From Ziziphus jujuba (taxonomy: Eukaryota > Streptophyta > Magnoliopsida > Rosales > Rhamnaceae): a DNA stretch of 64,000 bases. Shown here one piece after another: positions 1 to 11,915 of this stretch (position 1 is the stretch's first letter; every line of letters starts with the position of its first letter). Both the position numbers and the translations under genes were made by a program. The notes below the pieces were generated by a model. That model saw only the letters and a list, made by a program, of their open reading frames with translations, was not told where the DNA came from and did not search any database. The DNA lies in contig NC_083384.1 in the NCBI RefSeq assembly GCF_031755915.1, positions 26,454,001-26,518,000 of the forward strand. Reading direction: 5' to 3'.

Positions 1-1238
1 CAGCAACCAACAAAATATTATTTCTAACGGACTAACAGTCGATCCCTTTGGGAAATAAATTTAACACCTTTGGGAAATAAGTTGATAATTTTCACCTTTG
101 AATGATAGACACTACTTGAAGCCATTGAATTTGATTTTTCATACACATGGAATTTAGAGGCCAGCATATGATTGTGTGATTTATTGGTACTCAATCCGGG
201 GGAGTTAAAAACTTGTTTATATTCAAAACCACTTTCTGTATTGACATATTATTCGCAATGATTGCAACTACATATTGCATATAACAGAATCTTTATATTC
301 ATTCCCTTCTAATCATAATGCTGCGTCCATATTTCACGGTTGATTGGCACTCAATTATTCATTCAAAAGGGCATAAAATGTTTTTATGAACAATGAAAAT
401 TACTATATAGTGTTTTTTTACCCACTTAAATGATACCTTGTTGATGCATAACATTTTCAAATTTAACTTAGCGCAATTCGCAAGCTATTCATTATTTAAC
501 TACTTGTATATGCAAGTTTATTGGTTATGGTGAGATGCAATCCTAATAATCTTTAGGAGACTATCTATATCCCTTTTTTTCTGTAAACAGTGTTTTAAAG
601 GTAAAATTTCAACTAAACGTCAGAGTTTATCAAGTTCATTGAGAGTTATCATATTTTAACTTTAACTAGTTTTGTCCTTCAATTGATAGTATTTTTAAAA
701 GTGTTCCAATGTGTATGTGCACACGCTATCATGCTATCAGTCATTGTATAATCATATTTACGATTAGCAACAAACGAATGGACAGAAAAATACATTTAGC
801 AATTAAGATAAACCAAAGTCAAAAGTACGGACAATGCCTATTTGCAAATCTCAAAATTGATCCTTAGCTGCTCTAACTCGATTATCAGGGATGCTTGTAA
901 CCTTTGTTCTTAGCTAAGTTGAACTCTGTCCTAAATCCTAATGTGCTTTTGAAACTATGTCGTGATTGTGTTACAAGATGACTTTCTGAATAGCATAATA
1001 TCTAAAGTTTTGTAGTCTGTCTTAATAATATTTCTTTCATCCTTGCTTCATTCATGCTATTTTTTGTCCAAAATATATCAAACAAAAATAACGGGGCTTG
1101 CCCGATTCCACTGTACAAATTTTATATATAACTTTAGAACTACCATAGAAGATCCTTGATTTTGGCTCTAATATTTTATGTCATTTATGCACTGTTCACT
1201 TGCCTTAAGCACCTAGTATAAAAGTACTTTTGCATAAT
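1..1238. other. AT-rich intergenic sequence, no gene seen
   Basis: No reading frame of note on either strand and no recognisable domain. The stretch is low-complexity AT-rich DNA without a long tandem array. It may include a distal flank of a gene lying left of the window, which cannot be judged from here. Confidence 0.5.
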
Positions 1239-1540
1239 TAGTTTATGATCTTTGCAAATGCAAATTCATTTTCAGGAGGTTGTGATATATATTTGAAAGC
1301 AAAAGTCCTGAAGCTACTTATTTCAAATTGTCATAAAAATAGAGTTAAATGTCTTATATATATATATATAGAGAGAGAGAGATATATAGGATCCTAACTT
1401 GGTATTGAATTTTGCAATTTTTGACTTAGTTTATGATCTTTGCAAATGCAAATTCATTTTCAGGAGGTTGTGATATATATTTGAAAGCAAAAGTCCTGAA
1501 GCTACTTAGTTCAAATTGTCATAAAAATAGAGTTAAATGT

Positions 1541-1580
<40 letters not shown>

Positions 1581-1638
1581 TATAAATATATAGATATATA
1601 GGATCCTAACTTGGTATTGAATTTTGCAATTTTTGACT
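1239..1638. repeat. 188-bp tandem duplication with expanding AT/GA core
   Basis: The segment starting GTTTATGATCTTTGCAAATG at 1241 recurs at 1429, so the unit is 188 bp. Both copies run through the same sequence and end in TTTTTGACTT. The second copy is longer because its internal (TA)n tract has expanded; the first has (TA)n followed by (GA)n. Apart from the microsatellite the copies are nearly identical, so the duplication looks recent. Confidence 0.9.
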
Positions 1639-2195
1639 TCCTGGGGTGATCAGAGCAGAGATTGAGGAACTTAGTGATTGGGATTGACAGGGGTGCATAG
1701 AATGGGCTTAGGCTCCGATCTTTTGTGGAGTCAGAATTGTGGTTTTTAATAGTTCTGGGCTTAAGCGTTTGAACTTTCAGATTGCATAGATTGATGGGAA
1801 ACGATTGTTGTTATAATAATGGAAGAAGATTGCATGTATAGAATTGTCTAGAAAAGTGATCAAAGTCTTAAGGAATCTGGATTTGGTTTTGGTTTTGGTT
1901 ATAAAGAGGAGATGATGATACTGTAATGGACTAGAAGGCGATATAAAGGATCAGATTGTAGTGGACCAATTAGTTTGAGAAAACTTGTTTAACAAAGAGT
2001 GATTTAGGTTATTTTCTCCTATCTGGATTAAGTTTTGTTGGATTTATTTTGCCTAGTGTTGCATCTGATTGACTGTTCGTTTTGCCATGGCCTAATTCTT
2101 GAGGTGAAGTTGTGGTATTTGCTATCTATTTTGCACAGATTTGGTTGAAGTGACTGAAGTTTAGCTAACTCTGGAATTTGTGTCTCATGTAGTGA
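1639..2195. other. Intergenic, nothing recognised
   Basis: Follows the 188-bp duplication. Contains G/T-rich text (for example the GGTTTTG repeats near 1880) but no coding frame and no repeat terminus that I can identify. Confidence 0.45.
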
Positions 2196-2700
2196 TTGAA
2201 AACCTCATGGCGGAGTATTGATGCTGGAAATCATTGCAGGAAGATGGTGTACCTGTTGTGGTCTCTGACCACTTTAGAGAAGAAATATGATAAGAAAAAT
2301 AAAAAGAATTCTATTACTCTCTTGGAAATAGAATACAAAAATAAAAAACTTCTCTCGTGGAGATTCTCACGTGGAACCTCTCTCTATACTGTCAAATTCT
2401 CTCTGGAATTGCTCACTCTTCTCTCAAGCTCTCTCTGGAACTTAAACACTCTCTCTCTCGGAGTTTTCTCTCAATATTCCTCACTTGGGATAATATTGAG
2501 CTTGCTCTCTTGGCTTGCTTACATGCAACGGGATGGAGCCTATTTATAGGCTTACAAAGTCGGTTGTATGGCCACAATCTTCAACAGCTTCTGACAGTAG
2601 CCCACAATTGTTGAGCAATCCATTTTCGGTGTTAAATGCAGCAATGACCATTGTCAAAGATGGTGGCTGTGCAGTCTTCACATTGTCAGTGCAGTGGTGA
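2196..2700. repeat. CT-rich LTR-like fragment with TATA palindrome
   Basis: A CTCTCT-rich block (about 2350-2480) is followed by a palindromic TATA motif, CCTATTTATAGG, at 2537-2548. This layout (CT-rich stretch near a TATA box inside a repeat) is common in plant LTRs, but I find no TG...CA ends and no second LTR. The short overlapping frames here have biased composition and are not genes. Treat as a possible eroded LTR. Confidence 0.25.
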
Positions 2701-2724
2701 TGCGGCTGGACTTCACAGTACCAA

Positions 2725-3025
2725 GAGAAGAATAGTCGTTGGTTCGTCCCCTCACCTGGACAGTGCAAGTAGAGAGTAATATCCGCAAGGAATCCATGAA
2801 ATGAACAAATTATTACTGTGATTAAAAGAAAGAAAAGAAACTACATGCATAACATGCTTAATGGTGTACAGACAGAGGAATAGTTGTTGGTTCGTCCCCT
2901 CACCTGAATAGTGCAAGTAGAGAGTAATCTATCCGCAGGGAATCCATGAAATGAACAAATTATGACTATTATATAAAGGAAAAAATGAAAACTACATACA
3001 TAACATGCTTAATTGTTATATGCTA
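2725..3025. repeat. 148-bp tandem duplication
   Basis: The text AATAGTCGTTGGTTCGTCCC at 2731 recurs, slightly diverged, from 2879. The homology runs through the following ~140 bases, including the shared CTCACCTG, GTGCAAGTAGAGAGTAAT and CATAACATGCTTAAT segments. Two imperfect copies lie head to tail. Confidence 0.85.
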
Positions 3026-4373
3026 ACAAAAATGATTGCAGCTTATTACATTCTAAAGGATTCATTTTGCCTTGATTTAGTCTTTGAAAGAATTGCAACT
3101 GCACAGTACATGTGGTAGCCTTTGCATATTCAGTACTCAAATTGCAAAATATATAGTTTCCCATAAATATGTCATATTTGTTTGCCATTTGTAAAAGTCC
3201 TATGTTCCCTTGATAACATGTATAGAATTATATGACTTTTACTATAATGACTCTTCTATGCAGTAGACTAGAATTCCCTACATTATTACCTCATTATTTT
3301 TACATGCAATGATTTATATATGATCAATTTCGACAGTTAGTGTTGGTGCTTTAATTGCATTTATGATCTAGTAGATCTTGGAGGAAACTCTCTTATCTTT
3401 CTATATCTCATAGTTCTGGCTCCAATGTGGGTGCTTGGCTCCAATATGCGAGAAAGTGCATTATTGCTTTGTATTTCATCTAAGTTGGTTCATCCTCATC
3501 TTCACTTTTTACCTTTTATTAAAGAATGTATATGTTGTTACTATGAGCTTAAGAATAAGGCGAACTATGGATTAGCATTGCTGCTTTAGTCATCAAATTC
3601 TGCTACCCAGTAAATAAAAAGTTGTATAAACTATCAAACGTGTTTGCCTATGTGAAATTTCAAAAAATTGTTTGGAATATATATGTGTAGCCATAATAGG
3701 CCATTGTAGAGACACAGAATCATCATGACCATGTTTATTATTCTTTTTTCATTCATTATTTGATCTTGAAGCACCATTATCAACTTGTGAGCATGTTCGA
3801 TTTTACTTCGCCAGTTTTGGTACATTCTCAAATGAGGCCTTCAATTATTATAGACTCCTTTTTCCGTTGGACAATATTCTAGAATCAAATTCTTTTAATA
3901 TTTGAATCAATGAAACTAACCATGGACCCCATATTTGTTCTGAAAATAACATGTTATATACAGTGCTTCATCGCTCTTTTAGCAGCATTAAAACCTCACC
4001 GAGCACCTTTAGGTCACCAGTGTGTAACCTTGGTTTAACGGTTTTCAAGTTCTGCATATCTATATTGTGGGGATTATTCATTAGTTTAATGTCTAAAGTG
4101 GTCAGCTATCGTATAAATTGTTGAAAATTATGCAAGGATTAAAAGCTTATTTCTATGTTAATCACATTCAATGCTTGATATCGCTGCAAACAATTCTCTA
4201 GTTGACCATCAACTTCAGCCAATGAAGACATCTTGGACTTATATGACGGATTCACATGACAATATGACAATCACATAACGTTTAAATTACTTATATCCTA
4301 ACTATATATTGAGTTATCATGCAAATAATGGGGGCAAGAGGTTACATATAACACTAGCCAAGCTTAAATAAAA
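3026..4373. other. Intergenic sequence left of the Helitron
   Basis: No coding frame with recognisable domains on either strand. It ends at the A that precedes the Helitron 5' terminus at 4374. Confidence 0.5.
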
Positions 4374-4860
4374 TCTACATAATATATAAAAGAAGAACTG
4401 TATGTACCACATGTCAGCATATCCTTTTTCTAAATTTCCTCTAAAGCACTTTATTTATTTATTTATTTATTATCTTACCTTCTATGAATATAACTAAATA
4501 TATCTAAAATTAATTTTTGATATAACTATCCATTACTATCAATAACTATCAAAATATTGATAAAATTACATATGGTAACAATTTTAAAATAAATTTAAAA
4601 TAAATAAAATATTAGATTTTATCTTATTTACCAAATAAGTTAAATACATAAAATGTATTTGTATATATATAGTTTCTTTAATTAAATATATTTTAATCAT
4701 TTTTATATATACAAATGTGATTATATAAAAATTAACAATAATATCTTTTTATTTGAATATAAAAATATATTATTATTATTATTATTATTATATAATATAA
4801 TATTATATGTTACTGCATGTCTATATAATATATTAAAATAGAAAGTAAGCACAAAAAATT

Positions 4861-5029
4861 TGTAAAGTCCCACATCGGTAGGAAAGGGGAACGAAACATG
4901 CCATATAAGTGGGTATGGATACCTTTTCCATACGACGCGTTTTGACAAAACCTTGAAGGCTGGGTTGTAAGAGGATTCTCCCAGTCCCAAAGAGGACAAT
5001 ATCGGACACGGATGGTCTGGGCTGTTACA
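4861..5029 (+). repeat. TRIM 5' LTR (169 bp)
   Basis: Begins TGTAAAGTCCCACATCGG and ends GGGCTGTTACA. This is the single-unit form of the LTR, without the internal duplication seen in its partner. Confidence 0.9.
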
Positions 5030-5031
5030 GA

Positions 5032-5044
5032 TGGTATCAGAGCC
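5032..5044 (+). promoter_or_regulatory. tRNA-iMet primer-binding site of the TRIM
   Basis: TGGTATCAGAGCC lies two bases after the 5' LTR. It is the standard plant primer-binding site for minus-strand DNA synthesis in many LTR retrotransposons. Confidence 0.9.
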
Positions 5045-5096
5045 AGTACCCGAATCGGTGTGCCAGGGAAGACGCTAGGCCCCAAGGGGGGTGGAT

Positions 5097-5391
5097 TGTG
5101 AAGTCCCACATCGGTTAGAAAGGGGAACGAAGTATGCCATATAAGTGGGTGTGGATTCCACCTTTCCCGTAAGATGCGTTTTGACAAAATTTTGAGGGCT
5201 GAGTTGTAAAAGGATTCTCCAGGTCCAAAGAGAATAATATTGGAAGGGGAACGAAGTATGCCATATAAGTGGGTGTGGATTCCACCTTTCCCGTAAGATG
5301 CGTTTTGACAAAATTTTGAGGGTTGGGTTGTAAGAGGATTCTCCAGGTCCAAAGAGAATAATATTGGAAGTGAATGGTCTAGGCTGTTACA
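5097..5391 (+). repeat. TRIM 3' LTR with internal 124-bp tandem duplication
   Basis: Begins TGTGAAGTCCCACATCGG and ends GGCTGTTACA. The block starting AGGGGAACGA at 5121 is repeated from 5245 (period 124). This accounts for the excess length over the 169-bp partner LTR. Confidence 0.9.
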
Positions 5392-6775
5392 AAAATTGCC
5401 AAATGTCATCATAGTATTCGTTTAAATTCCCTCCAAAATCACTAAAAAAAATCCTTTTTTCTCTTTACTATTTATATCCCTATCAAAATATCAATCAATA
5501 TTAAAAGTAATCACTATTTAAAAGGATGAGATTTTTTGCTTTTAATTGGTTGTATCAAAAAATATATATTATTATATACTATATAAGTGCATCAACATAT
5601 ATATGGTTCTGCGAATTGAAATAATTAATTGAAAGGGTATGAAATTTTTTACTTTTTATTGGTTGTATCCAAAATTATATTTTTTATTATTATAATATTA
5701 TATTAATTGGGATAAAATTGTTAAAATGTATAATTATGATAAAAATATAATATTATATTTATAAAATAATAAATTAAAATGTATCTACATATATAATATG
5801 TATTATATATATGACGTGCATTAAAGTCTCCATATAATATTAAAGTATATTAAATATTTTTTTCATATAAAAATCTGATTGTATGGAAAATAATAAAGAT
5901 ATTTCATTATTTGGACATTAAAAATTACATAAATAATATACTTTTATTTTATTAGTGGAAAAAATTTGGAATATCCTTTTTAAAATATAATTGTTAGTCA
6001 TGGTGAAATAGGATTTATATTCAAGACAATTTTTTTAATTTTATTTTATTTGCCAAATAAGTCAAATACATTTGGTTATAAATTAGTAAATGATACTTCC
6101 AGTTATTTAAATTTTTGATATTCAATATTTTGGTGTTTTTTATTCTTTCATATTTTTGTTTTGGTTATTAGAGTTTTACTTTTAGTTGTTTAATTTCAAT
6201 ATTTTTTTATGGATCGTAATCATGATCATCTAAATCATGAGAATCGAGGTGAACCATGCTATAGAATTTTCTTTGAAGTTGACAACATTGAACCAAAATA
6301 TACTGTGGAAACTTATTGAAAGGAACAAAAGGCTTTTGAAGAAGATTGTTTACTGGGTATTAATTCATCTTTAATGAGAACAAAATTTCATTGGCTTATT
6401 GCATTATAAGGTCCAACGATGGAAACATATGTGATGCTTTATATAGGCTTTTTGAGTTAAAAGATTTGATATTCTTTTTTCTTTTTTCCCATTATAGATT
6501 TAAAATTGGCCTGCCCATGCATAACATTCATTTTTGCTTTCTTTATTTGGAAGGGCCTCATGCAGAAGAAATTTATTATTTTTCACCAGCTGTAATATAT
6601 GATACATAAGTCATGCATCACTTCAATTTGGTACGTACTAATCAATCAACCTCATAAACCTCTAAATATATACATATATATCAATATATATATTGGTATT
6701 GAAATCGAGAGATGTGAATTCAAATTCTCTATCTTAGAAACAATGAAATGTTTTCATTTATGTCATTTATGTATG

Positions 6776-6831
6776 TGTGTGTATATGTATGTATGTATGT
6801 ATGTATGCATGCGTGCATGCATGCATGCATA
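6776..6831. repeat. TATG/CATG microsatellite
   Basis: A run of GTAT/GTATG units passes into GCATGCAT units. A shorter related tract occurs near 6878-6900, followed by similar flanking text, so the two blocks may be an old local duplication. Confidence 0.85.
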
Positions 6832-8122
6832 TAATGTAGGTGAATCTAAAAAATTAAATAGAAATATTGTCATTTATGTGTGTGTATGTATGTATGCACA
6901 TATGATACAGGTGAATTTAGAAAATTAAATAGAAATAAAGCTTTACTAGAGTTTATCGAGGGAGTGGAGTATATGACTCCAACAAGAGGCCTATGTGTAT
7001 AATTCACAGTCAGCGTAAAGGTAATTAGATAATGGTGATGACAATAATGATAATAAAAGGTAATTAGATTATATTATAAAGATTTAATATAGAAAAATTA
7101 ATTACTTAGAAGGAATAAAAAAAAAAAGCAAAAAGATAGTAAGATTAAAAACATTAAAAAAATTATAATCTATATATTAATATCTTTGTTGGTTTGTTAT
7201 ATTTATTTTATTGTAAAATAAAAAAATATTATATACAACGATTAATAATTAGATTTTATATACTCATATATATTTAGAAATATAATAAATAAAATTTTAA
7301 TGTTATAATATATAGATTTCAATAATAAAATTGATCTCCTTATTTAATTTTCTTAAAATATATGTAACCATAAATAAATTATCTTATAAGGTGAAAATAT
7401 ATTCATAGGATAAATACTAATAATAATAATAATAATAATAAATATAATTAAATTATATTATGAGAATTTAATATAGGAAAATTAATTATTCTAAGGAATC
7501 AAAAAATAAAATACCCAAATTACAATTTTTAACTAGTAATAATAAATTTAAGAATTAATTATGGAATCAAAGGAGCCAAAATAAATCATATTTTCATTTT
7601 TTAGAAGGTAATAAATGAATCTGAATATGGTAAATGATACCCTTTTAAAGCAATAATAATTTTTTGAAGCAAATGAAGCTTGGATAAGGCTAATTATTTA
7701 TTTTGAATATAAATATTTTTTTTTCTTGAATGGATGAGGACATAAATAAGACTAAGTTTACAATATTTAGATTGCAAAGGATGATACCATACATGGTTAT
7801 TTTTCAAATTATTTAAATAATAAGGAAAGAAACTTTAATTTCAAATAACGGCTTAATTTTAGGAATTGAAAAAAATTTACATTCATCATTCCAAACAATA
7901 TTTTGTCCTTATCAAGTTTTAAAGATTTTCACCTATAAATAGGCAATAAAATAAGTGATTTTTCAACTTTTAATCAATCAGATATATAACTATTGAATAA
8001 TATTTCCTCCACAATTTCAATTTTTGTTATATTATTTTTTAATTCTCTAAAATGTTACTCTTATTTTTTAAAATCATTTATTGCGATTAAATATATCGTG
8101 CATTGCACGGGATCAATACTAG

Positions 8123-8727
8123 TTTTTAATATAAAGATTTATGTAAAGTCTTCATTTTTTAACCAGTGAATCATATCAAAAGTTGAAATTTAAAATTACA
8201 TTTATTAATCATCGAATTCTGATATGATTTATTTTTTCTAAGTAGAATTTTATTATATCATTAAACCTATATTTAACCAATTTTTTTAAATTCAAATCCT
8301 AACTCATAATGTATTATAATGGTTATTAATGATAGACCTCAATTTAATAAATTAAAATAAACTTTATTTGAGTCTGATAGTATATATCACACATAAAGCT
8401 AAACAAGTTCAATTCCCAAATTATCCTGCATGATTGAAAATGTTAATTGACTACACATGGAAAGTAATTACTTCATTTATGCTGGGATCAAGAAGCACGA
8501 TGCCAAACTATGCATCTATAATCTTTAGATCTAAATTACAAAATCTAGTGATACGAAATTAGCCAAACTGTTTATTAGGCATGATAAATATTTAGGTACT
8601 TTTCCCAACGTATCCCATGTAGATGATAAAAAGTAAGACCCCGTACACATACAATAAAAAAGTTTCAACAGAATTTAACTTACTAATATGCATAATATTG
8701 AAAGGAGACATAGAATAATTATTTGCC
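8123..8727. other. Intergenic, downstream of the intact P450
   Basis: AT-rich sequence between the Helitron 3' end and the P450 stop codon at 8728. It must hold the 3' UTR and polyadenylation region of that minus-strand gene. No other feature seen. Confidence 0.5.
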
Positions 8728-10398
8728 TTAAATTTTAATTTTAGGAACCACAAGGAGAGACTCATCCTTCACCATGGAAATTGCAAACTTCTCAGACATA
8801 TCCAAGTTATTTGGATCCATATCTCGTGGAAGAGACCAATCAAAGAAATGGATCAAGGAAGCAGCAAGCAAGGAAACATGCTTTGCGGCCATTGGTAAGC
8901 CAGGGCATATTCTCCTTCCTGCACCAAAGGGTATGTATTGGAAGTCATTCCCTTTGAAATCCAAACTTGAGTTAAGAAACCTCTCCGGTTTGAATACTAA
9001 TGGATCTTCCCAGTGAGTGGGGTCTCGTCCAATAGCCCAAAAATTCACTAAAACCATTGCATCCTTTGGGATGGTGTAGCCCATGATTTGGCATGATTCA
9101 GTGGCTCGGTGAGGGAGAAGAAGCGGCGAAGGAGGATGTAACCTAATTGCTTCATTCATACAAGCTTGAAGGTATGGTATGTTGGTCAAATGAGAATCTT
9201 TTATCGATTTTTCTTGTTTGATTTCTCTAGCAAGTTCCTCTTTAACCTTTTTCATGCATACTGGATTCCTCAACAACTCTACTAATATCCACTCAACTGC
9301 GGAACTAGTAGTGTCTGTGCCAGCAGATAACAGCTCCTGCAAATAAGTATTCGTTAAGATAATATAAATATAATTATGATCGACTTCTTAATAATTTAAA
9401 CTTTTGAAAAGAATGGTAATTTAATTTAATAAAACTTACTAAGTTCATAATCAAGAAGAATAAATTAATCATACCAAAAGAAGCATATTTATTTGTTCAT
9501 CAGGACAACCATTGTTCATGAGAGCATCAAGAAAATCTTTTTGGGTTGAAGCATCTCCATTTTTCATCGTCTCCTTTCTTTCTTTAATGATTGCCTCCCA
9601 CATCTTAGAGCTTCTATCACACAATTCATTGGACTTCTTTCTTAACCCTTGTAGATCAAATGGACTTAATATAGGATAAAAATCTGATATGTTTGGAGCA
9701 GAAGCTACCTCCATGATATCTCTCACAAGCTTACCCGTCTCCCCACTTAAACTTTCATCGTCCAAGTTAATAAGATCTCTCGAGACCAAAATATTACTAA
9801 CTATATTAAATACAGCAGCAAATGTCACATCTCTAATTTTCACCACCTTACCTTGCATTTTACGTAACAAGTTTAACATTTCCATTACCTTTTTCTCTCT
9901 TATACAAGCAAAAGAACTTATTGCCGTGTTCGAGAATAGCTCTCCTCGACAAATGGTACGTAAGTTTCTCCAATATTCATTGCACTCCAGAGTCCATCCA
10001 AGTGATAAATTGTTAACTTCCAAACTCTTAGCTGGTGCAACATGAGGAACGTATCGGCCAGATAAAGTTCGATCTTGAGCCTTGAGAATTTCTGTTGCAG
10101 CAACAGGCGATGAGCCAATAATGACAAGCTGATTTCCAAATCTAAGAGAGATGAGAGGGCCATAGGTTTTAGCAAAGCTTGTGAAATCCAGGTGAGGTCT
10201 TTCTCCAATTTGAAGGATATTTCCTAGAATTGGCCATGGAGATGGGCCTGGTGGGAGTGGTGAGGATTTGAACTTGGATGAAGTTTTAAAGCGCTTGAGG
10301 ATGAAGAATAGGAAAGATGGTATGAGAAGCAGAAGGAGGTAGAGAGTATTGATTTGCTCTGAATGTTTAATTTGAGACATGAATTTCATGAGCTCCAT
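8728..10398 (-). CDS. Cytochrome P450, CYP80/CYP76-like, intact
   Basis: Two exons: 10398-9475 and 9336-8728, with a 138-bp GT-AG phase-0 intron, giving 510 residues. Start chosen at 10398 because MELMKFMSQ aligns with the start of the paralogue at 26391 (MGIMKTMSQ); an in-frame ATG at 10482 would add 28 residues. An N-terminal membrane anchor is followed by a proline-rich hinge (LPPGPSPWPILGN). The I-helix AGTDTTS begins at 313, ExxR (EAIR) is 370-373, PERF is 425-428, and the heme loop FGAGRRICPG has its thiolate Cys at 452. All catalytic landmarks are present. P450s of this type are ER-bound monooxygenases using NADPH-P450 reductase. The closest family I recall is (S)-N-methylcoclaurine 3'-hydroxylase-like (CYP80), but substrate cannot be read from sequence. 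It is the only undamaged member of the array. Confidence 0.9.
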
Positions 10399-10904
10399 TT
10401 GAATTTTTTTTGCAGGTAAAACTAGTATATCGATCGTCATTTTAAAGGTGATAAATAAAGGGGCTGGGGGTAGCTTTTTCATACATTATATTATCGTTTG
10501 AATGATTGAGCGACAATTTTTGTCACTATACAATATGAGCACTTTTGGGCCTACAACTTTTTTGCCGACAACTTTTTTCTCCAACAATTATTTGAAAACC
10601 ATTCCCTAAAAATTTGATTATATTTCACCAAACCCAATTGGAAAAAAGTGCTAAAGATCTTAAAACTTTGGCTCCTACGGACTTTTAGCAAATGAAAGTA
10701 GCAAATCATTTGGAAAGTTGCTACTTCAGCATATTGGTAATTTTAGTAGGCAAAACCATACATATAGAAATACTAAATGGGCATAGTGATTTGTCCAAGA
10801 TAAATTTTCTAATGGATAAATTAGGTTTAAAGAAAAGTACTTTTTTTTTTGGGACCAAAGAGAGAACTTTAATTATTTTATTGAACTTGCTCCTCTGATA
10901 TTCG

Positions 10905-11915
10905 TTTATATAGGATCTTCAATATTAATTTTAGCAAATGTGAGACTTTATTATTCGCACAAACAAATAATATGTCAAACTGATGCAAAACCAGGTGCTA
11001 CATATTCGTTTACCCAACCATCTCACAGGGATGTGTGTATTTAACTTTTTGGCTGATCTTTCACTTGCCAAAATCATTGTAGACCGTATCTTTGACTCTT
11101 ATTTCATAATGATGTTAATATATATATATATATATATATATAAATCAACCAATTTGTAATACTTATTAGGCATATATGTACCTGTAAAATGGAAATTAAG
11201 TTAAGGAAATTTTTTTAAAGATTTCCGTTACTGCAGTGGTGGTGATGATGAGCCTCACATGTCAAAAAATTTGTTTGATTTGAAGGATATATTAACTATA
11301 AATGGACATGGAAATGGGCCTGCGTGTAATGATGGGGTTTTGAATATTACACCAAGTTTTTTGGAATGCATGAAGATGATGAAGAATAACAGAAAATTAA
11401 GGTAGAATGAGAAGGGAGGAGGAAAAGAAGATTTATATATTCATTTTTTTTTAAATTCTTAGAATAATGAAGTTTAAAATATTAATTTCATAATTAAGCC
11501 CCAATTATTTTTGAAATATTACAATTAAAAAATTCCTGTACCTATAAAATAAGATTGTTGATAGATTATTTATATTTTTAAATATTATATATTTTGAAAA
11601 GAAATGATTGTAAATGAAAAAGTAAATAAATAAATAAACATGTGCCTTGTTTTATTATCGAAAGTAGTGCAGGCAATGTATATCTGACTATGTTTCCATT
11701 ACAATCTTGGTGGTTGAGTGATTGTTAGAAATTCCCATGCGCTTGGTTTTTTTTTTATTGGAAACATCATGCATATCTCATATTATTATAATATTAAATC
11801 TCCATCATCTTTACCTAAAAAATCTTCCAATAAATTGCCTAAAGGGATTCTGTGATCTATATCCTTGGATTTTCTATTGGATAATTAGGGCAAACAACAC
11901 TGTCGTTTCACTCAG
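10905..11915. repeat. Duplicated P450-flank segment, copy 1
   Basis: Related to 22640-23450 and 38930-39840. Shared landmarks include the GTGAGACTTTATTATTC-type text, AATATGCCAAACTGATGC, the ATTTTCTA..GGATAATTAG block near the end, and the exon 1 relic in the middle. This is the most diverged of the three. It marks an ancestral unit containing a P450 gene plus its downstream DNA. Confidence 0.75.
11270..11430 (-). pseudogene. Relic of P450 exon 1 N-terminus, copy 1
   Basis: On the minus strand the text reads through a hydrophobic stretch, then an FKT-like segment, then a degraded AGPFPCPF..NI motif. This matches the membrane anchor and proline-rich hinge (PPGPFPWPVIGNI) of the array's P450s. 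It is too short and too mutated to encode anything. Equivalent relics lie at 22868-23025 and 39232-39395. Confidence 0.7.

Larger units (their letters stand above)
4861..5391 (+). mobile_element. Complete TRIM (miniature LTR retrotransposon)
   Basis: LTR1 spans 4861-5029 (169 bp, TGTAAAGTCCCACATCGG...GTTACA). Two bases on, at 5032-5044, is TGGTATCAGAGCC, the classic primer-binding site complementary to initiator tRNA-Met. The internal region is only ~67 bp. It ends in the purine tract AAGGGGGGTGGA just before LTR2 (5097-5391). Both LTRs begin TG and end CA. The flanks match as AAAATT at 4855-4860 and 5392-5397, a likely target-site duplication. There is no coding sequence, as expected for TRIMs, which depend on proteins from other elements. 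Confidence 0.92.
4374..8122 (+). mobile_element. Non-autonomous Helitron
   Basis: The 5' end begins TCTACATAATATATAAAAGA directly after an A (4373). The 3' end has a perfect 6-bp stem hairpin, CGTGCA-T-TGCACG, at 8097-8109, nine bases before a terminal CTAG (8119-8122), and is followed by T (8123). This matches the Helitron rule of 5'-TC, a subterminal hairpin and CTRR-3' inserted between A and T. No Rep/helicase frame is present, so it is non-autonomous. About 3.75 kb long, very AT-rich, and it carries a nested TRIM. Weak frames near 6200-6600 could be captured sequence but match no family I recognise. Confidence 0.85.

Noticed and set aside
5032..5044. A tRNA gene at the TGGTATCAGAGCC site
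   Set aside because: This is only the primer-binding complement of a tRNA 3' end; no cloverleaf surrounds it. No tRNA was recognised anywhere in the window.
4810..5412. 200-codon minus-strand frame over the TRIM
   Set aside because: It crosses both LTRs and the internal region antisense; its repeated peptide text comes from the LTR duplication, not from a gene.
6391..6928. Small plus-strand frames inside the Helitron
   Set aside because: Partly built on TATG/CATG microsatellite; no family similarity seen. Mentioned only as possible captured sequence.
10398..10482. Upstream ATG giving a 28-residue extension to the intact P450
   Set aside because: Paralogues start at the position matching 10398, and the extension lengthens the protein beyond the usual ~500-510 residues with no anchor function.
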